Position numbers and translations under genes: made by a program. This document shows, in pieces, positions 35,464 through 44,487 of a stretch of 64,000 nucleotides of DNA (position 1 is the stretch's first letter; every line of letters starts with the position of its first letter). Origin of the DNA: Schaalia georgiae DSM 6843 (lineage in GTDB: Bacteria; Actinomycetota; Actinomycetes; Actinomycetales; Actinomycetaceae); NCBI RefSeq assembly GCF_000429245.1, contig NZ_KE386870.1, positions 217,311 to 281,310 of the forward strand, read 5' to 3'. The notes under the pieces were generated by a model. That model was not told the origin of the DNA. It searched no databases and saw nothing but the letters and a program-made list of their open reading frames with translations.

Positions 35464-37707
35464 ATGAGGGCGAGCACTCCTTTGAAAGTCCTGTGCGCGG
35501 TCTGCGCGGCCGTCACCGTCGGCGCCTCGGCCATCGCCCTGGCGCCCCCCGCCGCGCAGGCGGCGCCGATCGAAGTCTCCGGCGCCGTGCTCCAATGGGG
35601 GATGAACGCGGAGACCGGGTCCGCGGGCTTCGCCCCCGGCACCTGCAACTTCTTCGGCGCGGGCGCGGCGGGCGACTCGGGCGGCGGGCAGTGGCCGAAC
35701 TCCCCGGCGCGCGACGAGGCGGGCGAGTACGTCGTCAGCGCCAAGACCGGGCAGGAGCTGTGGCGGGCGCAGCAGGGCTCCGTGTCCATCCTCAAACCCG
35801 ACGCCAATGGCGCCTACGCCCCCATCACGTGGGCGGACAAATGCACGACGCGCACGGGGCAGCGCACTGACACCAACGGAGCGGTCTCCGAGGCCGTCGT
35901 GAGGATCGAGGGCGGCACCGGCTCCCTGGACCCGGCCACCGGTTCGGCGACGATCAGCTGGAAGGGCTCGTGGACGGTGGTCTTCTACTCGGGCATGACC
36001 TACTGGAGCGCCAACGACCCGGTGCTCACCGTCGAGAACGGCGTCGGCACGCTCACCGCCACGGCCTCCGGGTTTGGCGCCAGCATGAGCGATCCCGACG
36101 CCAAGCCCACGCCACTCACCCCCCGGAAGGTGACACTGGCCACTCTGAAGGATGTGACGGTCACCGACAAGGGGCTGACCGTCGTGCCCGAGTACCGGGG
36201 CGTCGAGGTGACGAGCCCCGCGAACGCGGTCCCGCAGGCGCGCACAGGAGCGGACTGGGGCTCGTGGCCGCAGGACTTCGTCGACTTCCAGGGCGAGACG
36301 GGCCAGCACTCCTACTGGTACTCCTCCGGCTCCTCGGTCGACGCCCGAAAGCCCCCGTCGCCCTTGGCTGTCGCCGTGCCCGGCAACGGCGGGGACGCGC
36401 CGGCCCCGGACCCGGCTCCCCAGCCCACGCCCACGACTCCCGCGCCGACCCCCACCACTCCGGGCCCCGCGCCCACGACTCCCGCGCCAGCTCCCACCAC
36501 TCCGGGTCCCGCCCCGTCGGGCCAGGGCGGCGGGAGCCTCTCCGACGCGACCCTGCGCTGGTCGATGAGCGATGAGGCGAACTCGGGCGCCTACAACGGG
36601 GACTGCAACTTCCTGTCCGCCGGCGTCGCCGCCTCGACAGGCTCGTCGCGCCCATGGGACTCCTCCTTCTACTCGGCTTCGAGTGGGAACGTGTCTATCG
36701 TCAAGGCCGACGGCGCGGGCGGCTGGACGGGCGCCACTTGGGAGAACCACTGCCTCGACGCGGCCGGCAACAAGGTGAGGTCGAATGACCTGCATGCGAA
36801 CACGGGCTCCCAGGTGGTCGTCACGGGCGGTAAGGGCACCGTGGCTGCCGACGGCGCGACGCGCATCGAGTGGAAGGGGTCGTGGACGGTCGCCTTCTAC
36901 GGAGGGATGAACTACTGGTCCGTCACCGATCCCGTCCTCGACGTGGACGCCTCGGGTTCGGGGACGCTCACGGCGACCGCCTCCGGCTACGGCGCAGACC
37001 GCAACGACACGTCGGTGTGGTTGCCGCTCCCCACGCAGAAAGTGACACTAGCCACCCTCAATGGCGTCGATGTGAGGGCCGCGGCCTCCGCCTCGGGGTT
37101 CACTCACACGCCCGACTACCTGGGCGTCTCCGTGCAGGTCGGCTCCTCCGTGGCCAAGCAGGCCGCCCGGACCTCGGACAACGCCGAGTACTGGGGATCC
37201 TTCCCGCAGGACTTCGTGACCTACCAGGAGAAGACGGGCCAGTCCTCCTACTGGTACACCTCGGGCGGCACGCGCGACGCGGCCAAGAAGGCCGCGCCCC
37301 TCACGGTCGCCTACACGGCGTCGTTCACGACCCCCTCCTCCACGAACGACGGGGTCGCCGGGGCCCGCGGCAGGGGTACTGCGTCGGCGCGGGGGAGCGC
37401 GAGCCGGGCGTCCTCGGGCTCTGGGACGGCCGCTCAGAAAAACTCGACAGCCGCCGGGCGGCGCTCTGCCAGCGCCGGACCGAGCGCCCCGCCCGTCCCC
37501 GTGGCCCTGGGCCCCGATACCGGGCCCGTGGAAGCCGGGGGCTACACGGTGAACAGGGTGTCAGCGGCGCGCGGGTTGAGGGACAGTGCCGGGCGCATCG
37601 CCTTGGGCGCGGGAGTGATGACGGCGGGCAGCGGCCTGCCGCTGCTGCTGGGGTGGTTGATCCGCCGCCAGCTCGGCCTCGACCCGCGTGCTGCGGTGCT
37701 CCGGTAG
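35464..37707 (+). CDS. htaA: Two-domain HtaA heme-binding surface protein
   Basis: A 747-residue protein: signal peptide, first HtaA domain (~35-300, LQWGMNAETGSAGFAPGTCNFF...), a PTTPxPxP repeat linker (~318-352), a second HtaA domain (~355-615, LRWSMSDEANSGAYNGDCNFL...), a Ser/Ala/Gly-rich linker and a C-terminal TM. Each domain repeats SWKGSWTVVFYSGM / EWKGSWTVAFYGGM and the ending SYWYSSG / SYWYTSG. HtaA domains bind heme in Corynebacterium and pass it to HmuTUV. The linker is encoded by a 42-bp tandem repeat (36430-36513). The ATG at 35464 is 4 bases after the previous stop. Confidence 0.9.
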   Translation: MRASTPLKVLCAVCAAVTVGASAIALAPPAAQAAPIEVSGAVLQWGMNAETGSAGFAPGTCNFFGAGAAGDSGGGQWPNSPARDEAGEYVVSAKTGQELWRAQQGSVSILKPDANGAYAPITWADKCTTRTGQRTDTNGAVSEAVVRIEGGTGSLDPATGSATISWKGSWTVVFYSGMTYWSANDPVLTVENGVGTLTATASGFGASMSDPDAKPTPLTPRKVTLATLKDVTVTDKGLTVVPEYRGVEVTSPANAVPQARTGADWGSWPQDFVDFQGETGQHSYWYSSGSSVDARKPPSPLAVAVPGNGGDAPAPDPAPQPTPTTPAPTPTTPGPAPTTPAPAPTTPGPAPSGQGGGSLSDATLRWSMSDEANSGAYNGDCNFLSAGVAASTGSSRPWDSSFYSASSGNVSIVKADGAGGWTGATWENHCLDAAGNKVRSNDLHANTGSQVVVTGGKGTVAADGATRIEWKGSWTVAFYGGMNYWSVTDPVLDVDASGSGTLTATASGYGADRNDTSVWLPLPTQKVTLATLNGVDVRAAASASGFTHTPDYLGVSVQVGSSVAKQAARTSDNAEYWGSFPQDFVTYQEKTGQSSYWYTSGGTRDAAKKAAPLTVAYTASFTTPSSTNDGVAGARGRGTASARGSASRASSGSGTAAQKNSTAAGRRSASAGPSAPPVPVALGPDTGPVEAGGYTVNRVSAARGLRDSAGRIALGAGVMTAGSGLPLLLGWLIRRQLGLDPRAAVLR
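36430..36513 (+). repeat. 42-bp tandem repeat in the htaA linker
   Basis: Two adjacent 42-base units (36430-36471 and 36472-36513) that encode the Pro/Thr-rich spacer between HtaA domains. They differ at a handful of positions. Unit number could vary between strains and alter spacer length. Confidence 0.75.
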
Positions 37708-37719
37708 GCGGTGCGCGGA

Positions 37720-37833
37720 CCCGGGCTCCCCCGAGTGCGCGCGACGGCGTGTTGTGTGAATCCGACCGTTGTATGCGGCGGCGGGGCGCTGGTGCCAGTG
37801 CCCCGCCGTGCCCGGGCTCCCCCGAGTGCGCGC
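37720..37833. repeat. 23-bp direct repeat flanking a hairpin
   Basis: An identical 23-base sequence starting CCCGGGCTCCCCCGAG is present at 37720-37742 and 37811-37833. Between them lies a 12-bp stem-loop (37779-37790 with 37797-37808) that can act as terminator of the heme operon. Confidence 0.7.
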
Positions 37834-37870
37834 TGTCCGACTACTTGGTGACAAGATGTCATGAACGGGG

Positions 37871-37892
37871 TAAGGTTTCCCTCAGTTATAGT
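37871..37892 (+). promoter_or_regulatory. Second DtxR-like box and -10 for the ABC pair
   Basis: The 19-mer 37871-37889 (TAAGGTTTCCCTCAGTTAT) matches the DtxR consensus at about 13 of 19 positions. It overlaps a TATAGT -10 hexamer (37887-37892) located 32 bases before the GTG start of the transporter gene. It resembles the box before hmuT. Confidence 0.6.
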
Positions 37893-37924
37893 CCCCTTGC
37901 CTTGTGACCCCTGGGAGTGAACAG

Positions 37925-39526
37925 GTGAAACGAGCTATCGTCATCGCGTTATCGTGGGCGGGAGCGCTCGCCCTCTCGCTCGGCTACCTCGCCATCGGAT
38001 GGGGAGTCGACGACGCCCTGGGCGGGCGCGCGTGGGGTTCCTGGTGGATCGCCCTGGCCGGGGTCGCCGGCTCCGCGGGGGCCGCGTGGCTGGTCAGCGC
38101 GATCGGCGGGCGCGAAATGGCGCGCCTGGAGCCCAAGGCGCGCCACCGCCTCGTCGCCCACGTGTTCGCCCTGGGCCCCTCCGAGCGCACCCGCGAGCGC
38201 GCCGGGCGCATCGTCAACTCAGCGACCGACGGAGCCGAGCGGGTCGCCGCCTACAAGGGGACCTTCCTCGCCCCCATGATCGCCTCCCTGACGGTGCCGC
38301 TCATCGTCGTCCTCTTCGTGGGCGCCGCGATCGACTCGGTGAGCGCGGGCTTCCTCGCCATCGCGATCCCGCTGGTGCCCGCCTGCGTCCTGGGGTTCCG
38401 CAAGGCATTCAAACCCGTGTCCACCCGCTACCGGGGGGCCTCCCGGGCCCTGGCGGCCAAGGAACTCGACGCGATCCAGGGCCTGGGCGCCCTGGTCCTC
38501 ATGAACGCCGGGCGGCCCATGGGCGAACGCCTCGCCGAGGCGGCCGAGGAAGTGCGCTCGAAGGTCATGAGCTACCTGGCGGGCAACCAGCTCATCCTGC
38601 TGGTCATCGACTCCGTGTTCTCGCTGGGCGTGACCACTGGCGCAGTCGCGCTGGCCCTCATCCGCACCGGGGCGGGGGCCATGAGCCCCGGAGGGGCCCT
38701 GTCCCTGGTGCTGCTCTCCTCGATCATGCTCGACCCCCTCGACCGCATCGGCCAGTTCTTCTACATCGGCATGGGCGGCATGGCGGCCTCCCGCGAGATC
38801 AAGCGCTTCACCTCCCAGGAGCCCGTCGTGGTCGAGGCGGAGGGCGCCTCGGCCCCCGCGGTCCTTCCCGAGCCCGGCGCCGTGGAGCTCAGCGGCGTCG
38901 ACTTCTCCTACGACGGCACCACCCCGGTGCTGCGCGGCGCGGACCTGCGCGTCGGGCCCGGCGAGCACGTCGCCCTGGCCGGGCCGTCGGGCGCCGGCAA
39001 GTCGACGGTGTCGGCGATCCTCCAGGGGTTCAGGCGCCCCGACGCGGGGGCCGCCCGCATTGACGGCGTCGACCTGGCCGGAGCCCCCCTGGAGTGGGTG
39101 CGCGCCCGCACGGGGGTCGTCGAGCAGGCCACCTATTTGTTCTCGGCTTCTCTGCGCGAGAACCTGCTGGTCGCCAGGCCCGGCGCCACCGACGCCCAAC
39201 TGTTCTCCGCTCTGCACGCCGCCCACCTCCAGGACCTGCTGGACCGCCTGCCCGACGGCCTCGACACCATGGTCGGCGCGCGCGGCCTGGCGCTGTCGGG
39301 CGGCGAGGCCCAGCGCGTCGCCATTGCCCGCGCCATCCTCAAGGACGCCTCGATCCTCATCCTCGACGAGCCCACGGCCCATGTCGACCTCGCCAGCGAG
39401 AGGGAGATCCTCGCCGCGCTGCGCAGCGCGGCCGCGGACCGCACCGCCCTGGTGATCTCCCACCGCGACGCCACCATCGCCGGCGCGGACCGCCGCGTCG
39501 ACCTCGTCGAAGGAGTCATCCGATGA
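37925..39526 (+). CDS. CydD/IrtA-like ABC transporter half
   Basis: A 533-residue fused membrane-ATPase protein. Six TM helices lie in residues 1-300. The ATPase has AGPSGAGKST, LSGGEAQRVAIARAIL and ILILDEPTAHVD. The membrane domain resembles CydD (FLAPMIASLTVPLIVVLFVG, then a cytoplasmic loop). GTG at 37925 is chosen because GGGAG lies 6 bases upstream. With the next gene it forms a heterodimer. Such pairs export or import siderophores (IrtAB, YbtPQ) or move heme/thiols (CydDC). The DtxR-like box and the adjoining heme operon favour iron or heme transport. Confidence 0.82.
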   Translation: MKRAIVIALSWAGALALSLGYLAIGWGVDDALGGRAWGSWWIALAGVAGSAGAAWLVSAIGGREMARLEPKARHRLVAHVFALGPSERTRERAGRIVNSATDGAERVAAYKGTFLAPMIASLTVPLIVVLFVGAAIDSVSAGFLAIAIPLVPACVLGFRKAFKPVSTRYRGASRALAAKELDAIQGLGALVLMNAGRPMGERLAEAAEEVRSKVMSYLAGNQLILLVIDSVFSLGVTTGAVALALIRTGAGAMSPGGALSLVLLSSIMLDPLDRIGQFFYIGMGGMAASREIKRFTSQEPVVVEAEGASAPAVLPEPGAVELSGVDFSYDGTTPVLRGADLRVGPGEHVALAGPSGAGKSTVSAILQGFRRPDAGAARIDGVDLAGAPLEWVRARTGVVEQATYLFSASLRENLLVARPGATDAQLFSALHAAHLQDLLDRLPDGLDTMVGARGLALSGGEAQRVAIARAILKDASILILDEPTAHVDLASEREILAALRSAAADRTALVISHRDATIAGADRRVDLVEGVIR

Positions 39527-41292
39527 GCCGCTTCCAGCTGTCCAAGCGCCTCCTGTCCATCACGAGGCGGGTCCTTGCCCCCCTGGCCCTGTCCATCGTG
39601 GCGCGCGTCGTCTTCCTGCTGCTCGGCGTCGGCCTCTTCGCCCTGGGCGGGTGGGCGGTGCTCGCAGTGCCGACGGGCCGGAGCCCGTGGGGTGCGGGAG
39701 CCGTGATCGCCGCCCTGGTCGTCATGAGCCTGCTCAAGGGGCTCGCCCGCTACGGCGAGCAATTCGCCGGGCATTTCGTGGCCTTCCACTGCCTGGCCAT
39801 GCTGCGCAACTACTTCTACGACCGGTTGGAGCCCCAGGCCCCAGCGGGATCGGACTCCCTGGACCCGGGGGACCTGCTCAACCGGGTGACGAAGGACATC
39901 GACCGCATCGAGGTGTTCTTCGCCCACACACTGGCCCCCGTGTGCACCGCCGTCGTGGTGCCCGCCATCACCCTCGGGTGGATGGGCGCCGCCACCTCGT
40001 GGTGGCTCGCCCTCGTCGAACTCTGCTTCCTGCTGGTCTCCGGCCTGGCGGTGCCGCTCCTGGGCGCCGGGGAGTCGCGTGCCGCGGCGCGGGACCTGCG
40101 GATGGCGCGCGGCAAACTGGCCGCCCACGTCACCGACTCCGTCCAGGGCGTGCGCGAGGTCCTCGCCTTCGGCGCCCAGGGGCGGCGCATGGAGCAGATG
40201 GGCGCCCATGAGGCTGCCATCGCCTCCTCGACGGCCGTCTCCACGGGGTGGATCGCGCGCCGCCGGGGCATCAACCAGGCGGTCCTGGGCCTGTCGGTCC
40301 TCGCGGTCGCCCTCGTGGGCCTGTCGATGGTGCCCTCGGGCGCCCTCGCCCCCGACCAGGTCGGCCTCGCAGTGGGCATCGCGCTGGGGTCCTTCGGCCC
40401 CGTCCTGGCCGTCGAGGACTTCGCCGCAGACCTCGACCAGGCCTTCGCCTCGGCCGAGCGCGTCTTCGCCGTCACCGACCGGGCGCCCCTGGTGGCCGAC
40501 CCCGCCGAGCCCGTCGACTTCGACGCCGCGGGCGACATCGCCCTCACGGGGGTGTCCTTCACCTACCCGCAGGTCCGTCTGGACGCCGACGAGGCCCCGG
40601 GCGCGCGCCCCGAGGTCCTCCACGACGTCACGATCCGCATCCCGGCGGGCAGGACCACTGCCATTGTCGGGGCGTCGGGGTCGGGCAAGTCCACCGTGGC
40701 GGCGCTGCTCACCCGCACGTGGGACCCCGACTCGGGCTCGGTGTCCATCGGCGGGGTGGACATCCGCTCCGTGGGTCTGCACCCCCTGCGCGAGGCGGTC
40801 GCCTCGGCCCCCCAGCGCCCCTACATCTTCAACGACACCGTGCGCGCCAACCTGCTGCTCGCCAACCCCGGTGCTTCGCCCGCCCAGCTGGACGAGGCGC
40901 TGGGGCGCGTGGACCTGGCGTCGTGGGTGGCCTCGGAGCCCGACGGATTGGACACGAACGTGGGGGACATGGGGGAGCGCCTGTCCGGCGGGCAGCGCCA
41001 GCGCCTCGCCCTCGCGCGCGCCCTGCTGCGCGACGCCAGCGCCTACGTCTTCGACGAGGCGACCAGCCAGGTGGATCCCGGAACGGAGGCGTCCGTGCTG
41101 GCGGGAATCCGCGAGGCGACGCGGGGGCGCACCGTCGTCGTTATCGCGCACCGCGTCTCCACCGTGGTCGACGCCGACCAGATCGTCGTCATGGACTCCG
41201 GGCGCGTCGTCGAGACGGGCGAATACAGCGAACTCATGGCCCGCGGCGGCGCCCTGGCCGCCCTGGTCGCCCGGGAGACGACCGCCGCCTGA
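39523..41292 (+). CDS. CydC/IrtB-like ABC transporter half
   Basis: A 589-residue partner of the upstream gene (ATGA overlap). The CydC-like membrane domain has DLLNRVTKDIDRIEVFFAHTLAP. The ATPase has VGASGSGKST, LSGGQRQRLALARALL, AYVFDEATSQVD and IAHRVST. An insertion near the start of the ATPase domain (LDADEAPGARPEV) lengthens it slightly. The cargo cannot be read from sequence. Confidence 0.83.
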   Translation: MSRFQLSKRLLSITRRVLAPLALSIVARVVFLLLGVGLFALGGWAVLAVPTGRSPWGAGAVIAALVVMSLLKGLARYGEQFAGHFVAFHCLAMLRNYFYDRLEPQAPAGSDSLDPGDLLNRVTKDIDRIEVFFAHTLAPVCTAVVVPAITLGWMGAATSWWLALVELCFLLVSGLAVPLLGAGESRAAARDLRMARGKLAAHVTDSVQGVREVLAFGAQGRRMEQMGAHEAAIASSTAVSTGWIARRRGINQAVLGLSVLAVALVGLSMVPSGALAPDQVGLAVGIALGSFGPVLAVEDFAADLDQAFASAERVFAVTDRAPLVADPAEPVDFDAAGDIALTGVSFTYPQVRLDADEAPGARPEVLHDVTIRIPAGRTTAIVGASGSGKSTVAALLTRTWDPDSGSVSIGGVDIRSVGLHPLREAVASAPQRPYIFNDTVRANLLLANPGASPAQLDEALGRVDLASWVASEPDGLDTNVGDMGERLSGGQRQRLALARALLRDASAYVFDEATSQVDPGTEASVLAGIREATRGRTVVVIAHRVSTVVDADQIVVMDSGRVVETGEYSELMARGGALAALVARETTAA

Positions 41293-41315
41293 GGCGGCGC
41301 GATAGGATCGAAGAC

Positions 41316-42533
41316 ATGGAACGACTCACCGGCTGGACGAAGGCCGACGCCTGGGGATCGGTGGACGCGATCCCGCGGTTCCTTGGAACCAGCCCCTCCA
41401 CCGGGCCCGTGTCCGAACTGTGGTTCGGCGCCCACCCCGACGGCCCGACGCTCCTGGACGACGGGCGCACCCTGGCCCAGCTCATCGAGGCGGACCCGAA
41501 GGCCGCCCTGGGCAGCGGACTGCTCTACGCCTTCGGGCCGACGCTGCCCTTCCTGGCGAAGATCATCGCCCCCGCCCAGACGCTGTCCCTGCAGGTCCAC
41601 CCCACCAAGGAGATCGCCCGGGAGGGCTACCTGCGCGAGGACGTGCTCGGCATCGCCCGCACCGACCCCTCCCGCGTGTACCGGGACATGAACCACAAGC
41701 CGGAGATGCTGTTGGCCCTGACGGACTTCCAGGCCCTGGTGGGTTTCCGCGTGCCCCGCAAGGCCCGCGAGCTGCTGGTCGGCCTTGACGGGGAGCTGGC
41801 GGAGATGCTGCGCCACCGCCTCAAGTTCTCCACCCTGCGCGGGGGGCTGCGCTCCTTGGCGACGTGGCTCTTCGATGAGGACTCGCCGGCCACGGCTCCC
41901 CGCATCGACGAGTTCGTGCGCGCCTGCTGCTCGCGCTTGGCCGCCGGGGGGTCCCCGTCGCGCAGGACCGACTCGATGGTCTGCGAACTGGGGGAGCGCC
42001 ACCCGGGGGACCCGGGCATTATCGTCGCCTTCCTGATGAACCCGGTGGCCCTGCACCCCGGAGAGGCGGTGTACATCCCGCCGCGCCAGATCCACGCCTA
42101 CCAGTCGGGGCTGGGCATCGAGGTCATGGCCTCCTCCGACAATGTCGTGCGCGCGGGCCTGACCCGCAAGTACATCGATAGCGCCCAACTGGTGGAGATC
42201 ACCGAGTTCTCGGCCCTCCCGGCGATGCGGGTGGCTCCCGAGCACCCCTCGGCCACGACAGACCGCTACCTGGCGCCCGCCCAGGAGTTCGAGTTGTCGC
42301 TCGTCCACTTGCGCGCGGGGGAGCACGCCGCGCGCGACCGCGAGGTCCTGGTTCCCGGGGAGGGACCGCGCGTCCTCATCGGCACCGGGGGGCGCGTCAC
42401 CGTCCGCCTCGACGAGGCGAGGGGCGGCCAATCCCTGGAACTGGAACGCGGCCAGGCCGCTTTCGTCAGTGCCGCCGAGCGGGACCTGTGGGCGTGGGGC
42501 GAGGGCTCCTTCGCCCAGGTGGGGGCGCCTTAG
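41316..42533 (+). CDS. manA: Mannose-6-phosphate isomerase, class I
   Basis: A 405-residue cupin isomerase interconverting mannose-6-P and fructose-6-P. Zinc and active-site motifs: LSLQVHPTKEIA, MNHKPEMLLALTDF, and IPPRQIHAYQSGLGIEVMAS followed by SDNVVRAGLTRK. TAGGAT (41303-41308) ends 7 bases before the ATG, fitting a leaderless start. It may feed GDP-mannose for surface glycans, but it is not linked to the glycan operon. Confidence 0.93.
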   Translation: MERLTGWTKADAWGSVDAIPRFLGTSPSTGPVSELWFGAHPDGPTLLDDGRTLAQLIEADPKAALGSGLLYAFGPTLPFLAKIIAPAQTLSLQVHPTKEIAREGYLREDVLGIARTDPSRVYRDMNHKPEMLLALTDFQALVGFRVPRKARELLVGLDGELAEMLRHRLKFSTLRGGLRSLATWLFDEDSPATAPRIDEFVRACCSRLAAGGSPSRRTDSMVCELGERHPGDPGIIVAFLMNPVALHPGEAVYIPPRQIHAYQSGLGIEVMASSDNVVRAGLTRKYIDSAQLVEITEFSALPAMRVAPEHPSATTDRYLAPAQEFELSLVHLRAGEHAARDREVLVPGEGPRVLIGTGGRVTVRLDEARGGQSLELERGQAAFVSAAERDLWAWGEGSFAQVGAP

Positions 42534-42682
42534 GCGGTGTCGCGGCGTTGCATGGGGCGGCCGGTCACCGCGTTTTCCGCAGGGCGCTTTGCGTTTCCCA
42601 CCGGGTCCGCCGCGGGGTGCTCCGCGTTTCCCACGGGGTTCGGTCCCTCCACGTTCAGCGCCGCTTCATCCCTTCTGGTGTC

Positions 42683-42782
42683 GCACACAAGGGAGTGAAT
42701 TAGGCAATACGGCGTCGCGCACAAGGGCGGAATCAAGCCGTTGTGTGCGCAGGGTGGTTCGTAAATCGGGGTCCTTGTGTGC
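42683..42782. repeat. 100-bp nested inverted repeat, copy 2
   Basis: A diverged copy of the element at 8147-8244. The ends are GCACACAAGGG and TCCTTGTGTGC (10 of 11 paired). The internal hairpin is GCGCACAAGGGCGG with CCGTTGTGTGC, and its loop is AATCAAG, the reverse complement of copy 1's CTTGATT. The TTAGGCAATACGGC segment is shared in the same orientation. Confidence 0.75.
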
Positions 42783-42848
42783 GCACCCCCAGGGAGGGAG
42801 CGGCCTGGGACCCGGCCCTGGCGCGGGTGTCGGTGTGCCCCAGGCGCG

Positions 42849-42962
42849 CGTTGTCGATGCCGTGAGGGGGTTGTCGACATGGACGCGAGTTGTCGACATC
42901 GTGAGGGGGTTATAACGCGCGTCCGTGTCGACAACGCGCGTCCGTGTCGACAACGCGCGTCG
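42849..42962. repeat. Inverted array of ~20-bp GTCGAC-containing units
   Basis: TTGTCGAY occurs at 42851, 42871 and 42890. The reverse form GTGTCGACAA occurs at 42925 and 42944. Spacing is 19-20 bases and the two arms meet at a TTATAA centre (about 42910-42915). The arms share GACGCG(C/A)GTTGTCGACA. A further two-unit tandem repeat follows at about 42963-43000 (GTAGCACGYGCTSGTGCC). No gene is read through it; 42534-43111 otherwise shows nothing else. Confidence 0.7.
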
Positions 42963-43111
42963 GTAGCACGCGCTCGTGCCAGTAGCACGTGCTGGTGCCG
43001 GTACCGTGGGCCGTGCTGGTGGCCCGCACTGTTATTTTGCGGGGAACTGTTGGAGTGGTGGGCTTTCGGGTACCCTTTGCCTGTTCGACCGTCTGCCATC
43101 CGGAGTCCGTT

Positions 43112-43432
43112 ATGAGCCGTTCATTCCTCGCCCGCGCAGTGTCCCTCGCAGCCGTTGCCGCCCTGTCCCTGGGCCTGGCCGCATGCGGGGGCGGTGGGGG
43201 CGCCAGTGCCACGGACCTCGACTCCGCGCGCACCGAGGCGACTTCGACGATCAATTCGCTGCCCTCGCTCACCGAGTCCGACAGGGAAGAGTTCAGTATG
43301 CAGCTGAGCTCGGCCGCGGACACTGAGTCTATCGACCGCATCGTCGCCGACGCCCGGTCGCGCAGCGAGGAGAAGGCCAAGGAGCAGCCCGGAGGCGCGG
43401 GCGGGCCGCAGTCGGCGGCCAACGGGAACTGA
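43112..43432 (+). CDS. Small lipoprotein with GA-like three-helix module
   Basis: A 106-residue protein with signal peptide and lipobox LAAC (residues ~17-21), then Gly-rich CGGGGGA. The mature part (DLDSARTEATSTINSLPSLTE ... then IDRIVADAR) follows the pattern of GA/albumin-binding three-helix modules of Gram-positive surface proteins, ending in a disordered Gly/Gln tail. The ATG at 43112 has CGGAGT upstream. Albumin binding is a guess from helix pattern only; the module could equally be a simple spacer domain. Confidence 0.65.
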   Translation: MSRSFLARAVSLAAVAALSLGLAACGGGGGASATDLDSARTEATSTINSLPSLTESDREEFSMQLSSAADTESIDRIVADARSRSEEKAKEQPGGAGGPQSAANGN

Positions 43433-43487
43433 AGCGCCGCGCCCCGGCGTCTCGGACGGACTGCTTCGGCCCGTCAGCCCTGTTCTC

Positions 43488-43515
43488 CGGCGCCCGGGAC
43501 GGTGCCCGGGCGCCG
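43488..43515 (+). terminator. Terminator after the small lipoprotein gene
   Basis: A perfect 11-bp stem (43488-43498 with 43505-43515), loop ACGGTG. The rest of the 316-base gap to 43748 shows no other recognisable element. Confidence 0.75.
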
Positions 43516-43748
43516 TCCCGGCTCCCCCGCGCGGCTGCCGCAACGTGCACCACAGGCCCGATCACTGTCGATGACGAGCGCCGCGCCCCCATGTGGGCGT
43601 GCAATATCACGACCAGCGTGCGTTGTCGGCACGGGTGCGTGTTGGCCCCTCACGGCAGCGACCCGTGCGCACGTGCCCGGCTCCTCCGTAGGCCTGATCA
43701 GCGGAGCGGGAGAGCGCTCGCCCAGGCGCCCCAAAGCCCCGGCTGCGT

Positions 43749-44444
43749 TCATTCCCGAGCCACCCACTGCGCCAGCGCCTCGCAGGTCGACGCGAGTCCC
43801 GCCTCGTGGGCGCGGTAGCCCGCGATGATGCGCTCCGTGTCGGTGTCCTCGTTGGACTCCTGCCACCGCCGTGCGATGGGTTCGATGATCTCGGGGTGGA
43901 ACTGCACGCCCAGCACGCTCCCCGCGAGGAACGCCTGCGGGTACTTCTCCGAGACGGCGAGCAGCTTGGAGCCCCGCGGCGCTTCGCCGATGGCGTCGCC
44001 GTGGTCCTCGAAGACGACGCGCGCCCTCGTGAGGCTCCGGATCAACGGGTCCTCGTGCGAGAGCGCGTCCCCGGTCCAACTGATGCGCGTCACCCCGCAT
44101 TCGGGGCCCAGCGGCGCCCCGACGTCGACGCGGCCGCCCAGCGCCACCGCCGCCAACTGCGCGCCCAGGCAGACGCCGAGCACCCGCACTCCCGCTCCGG
44201 CGCACGCGGCGATGAGGGCGCGCAGGTCCGGCAGCCACGGCCAAGCCGCGTCCGCGTGGGCGTCGGCAGTCCCCCCGAGGACCACCAGCGAGGAGAAGGG
44301 CGGGCTCCCCGCCCCCGCCTGCTCCACCAGGCGGTCGATGGCGCCCGGGTCCTCCCAGGCCCGCAGGACGCACGGGGAATCGAGGAAACGGGCGAGCAGG
44401 CCGAGTGGGGCGACGGGGTCGTTCTGGATCACCAGGGCGGTCAT
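43749..44444 (-). CDS. Class I glutamine amidotransferase-like protein
   Basis: A 231-residue amidotransferase. The nucleophile elbow is LGVCLGAQLAA and the histidine motif is GVQFHPEIIEP. It is a second GuaA-N-like protein in the window, only distantly similar to the one at 7334. The start is the ATG complementary to 44442-44444: TACACT (44451-44456, complement) ends exactly 6 bases upstream, so leaderless. Substrate unknown. Confidence 0.85.
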   Translation of the reverse strand: MTALVIQNDPVAPLGLLARFLDSPCVLRAWEDPGAIDRLVEQAGAGSPPFSSLVVLGGTADAHADAAWPWLPDLRALIAACAGAGVRVLGVCLGAQLAAVALGGRVDVGAPLGPECGVTRISWTGDALSHEDPLIRSLTRARVVFEDHGDAIGEAPRGSKLLAVSEKYPQAFLAGSVLGVQFHPEIIEPIARRWQESNEDTDTERIIAGYRAHEAGLASTCEALAQWVARE

Positions 44445-44487
44445 GGGGGGAGTGTACAGTTCCTCGGGCGCTGCGGGGCCCTTCCCC

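Noticed and set aside
42871-42953. dif or phage attachment site
   Set aside because: No integrase, tRNA or recombinase gene is near, and the units are repeated rather than a single core.
42530-43099. Minus-strand reading frame over the GTCGAC array
   Set aside because: Low-complexity translation of the repeats with no start signal.
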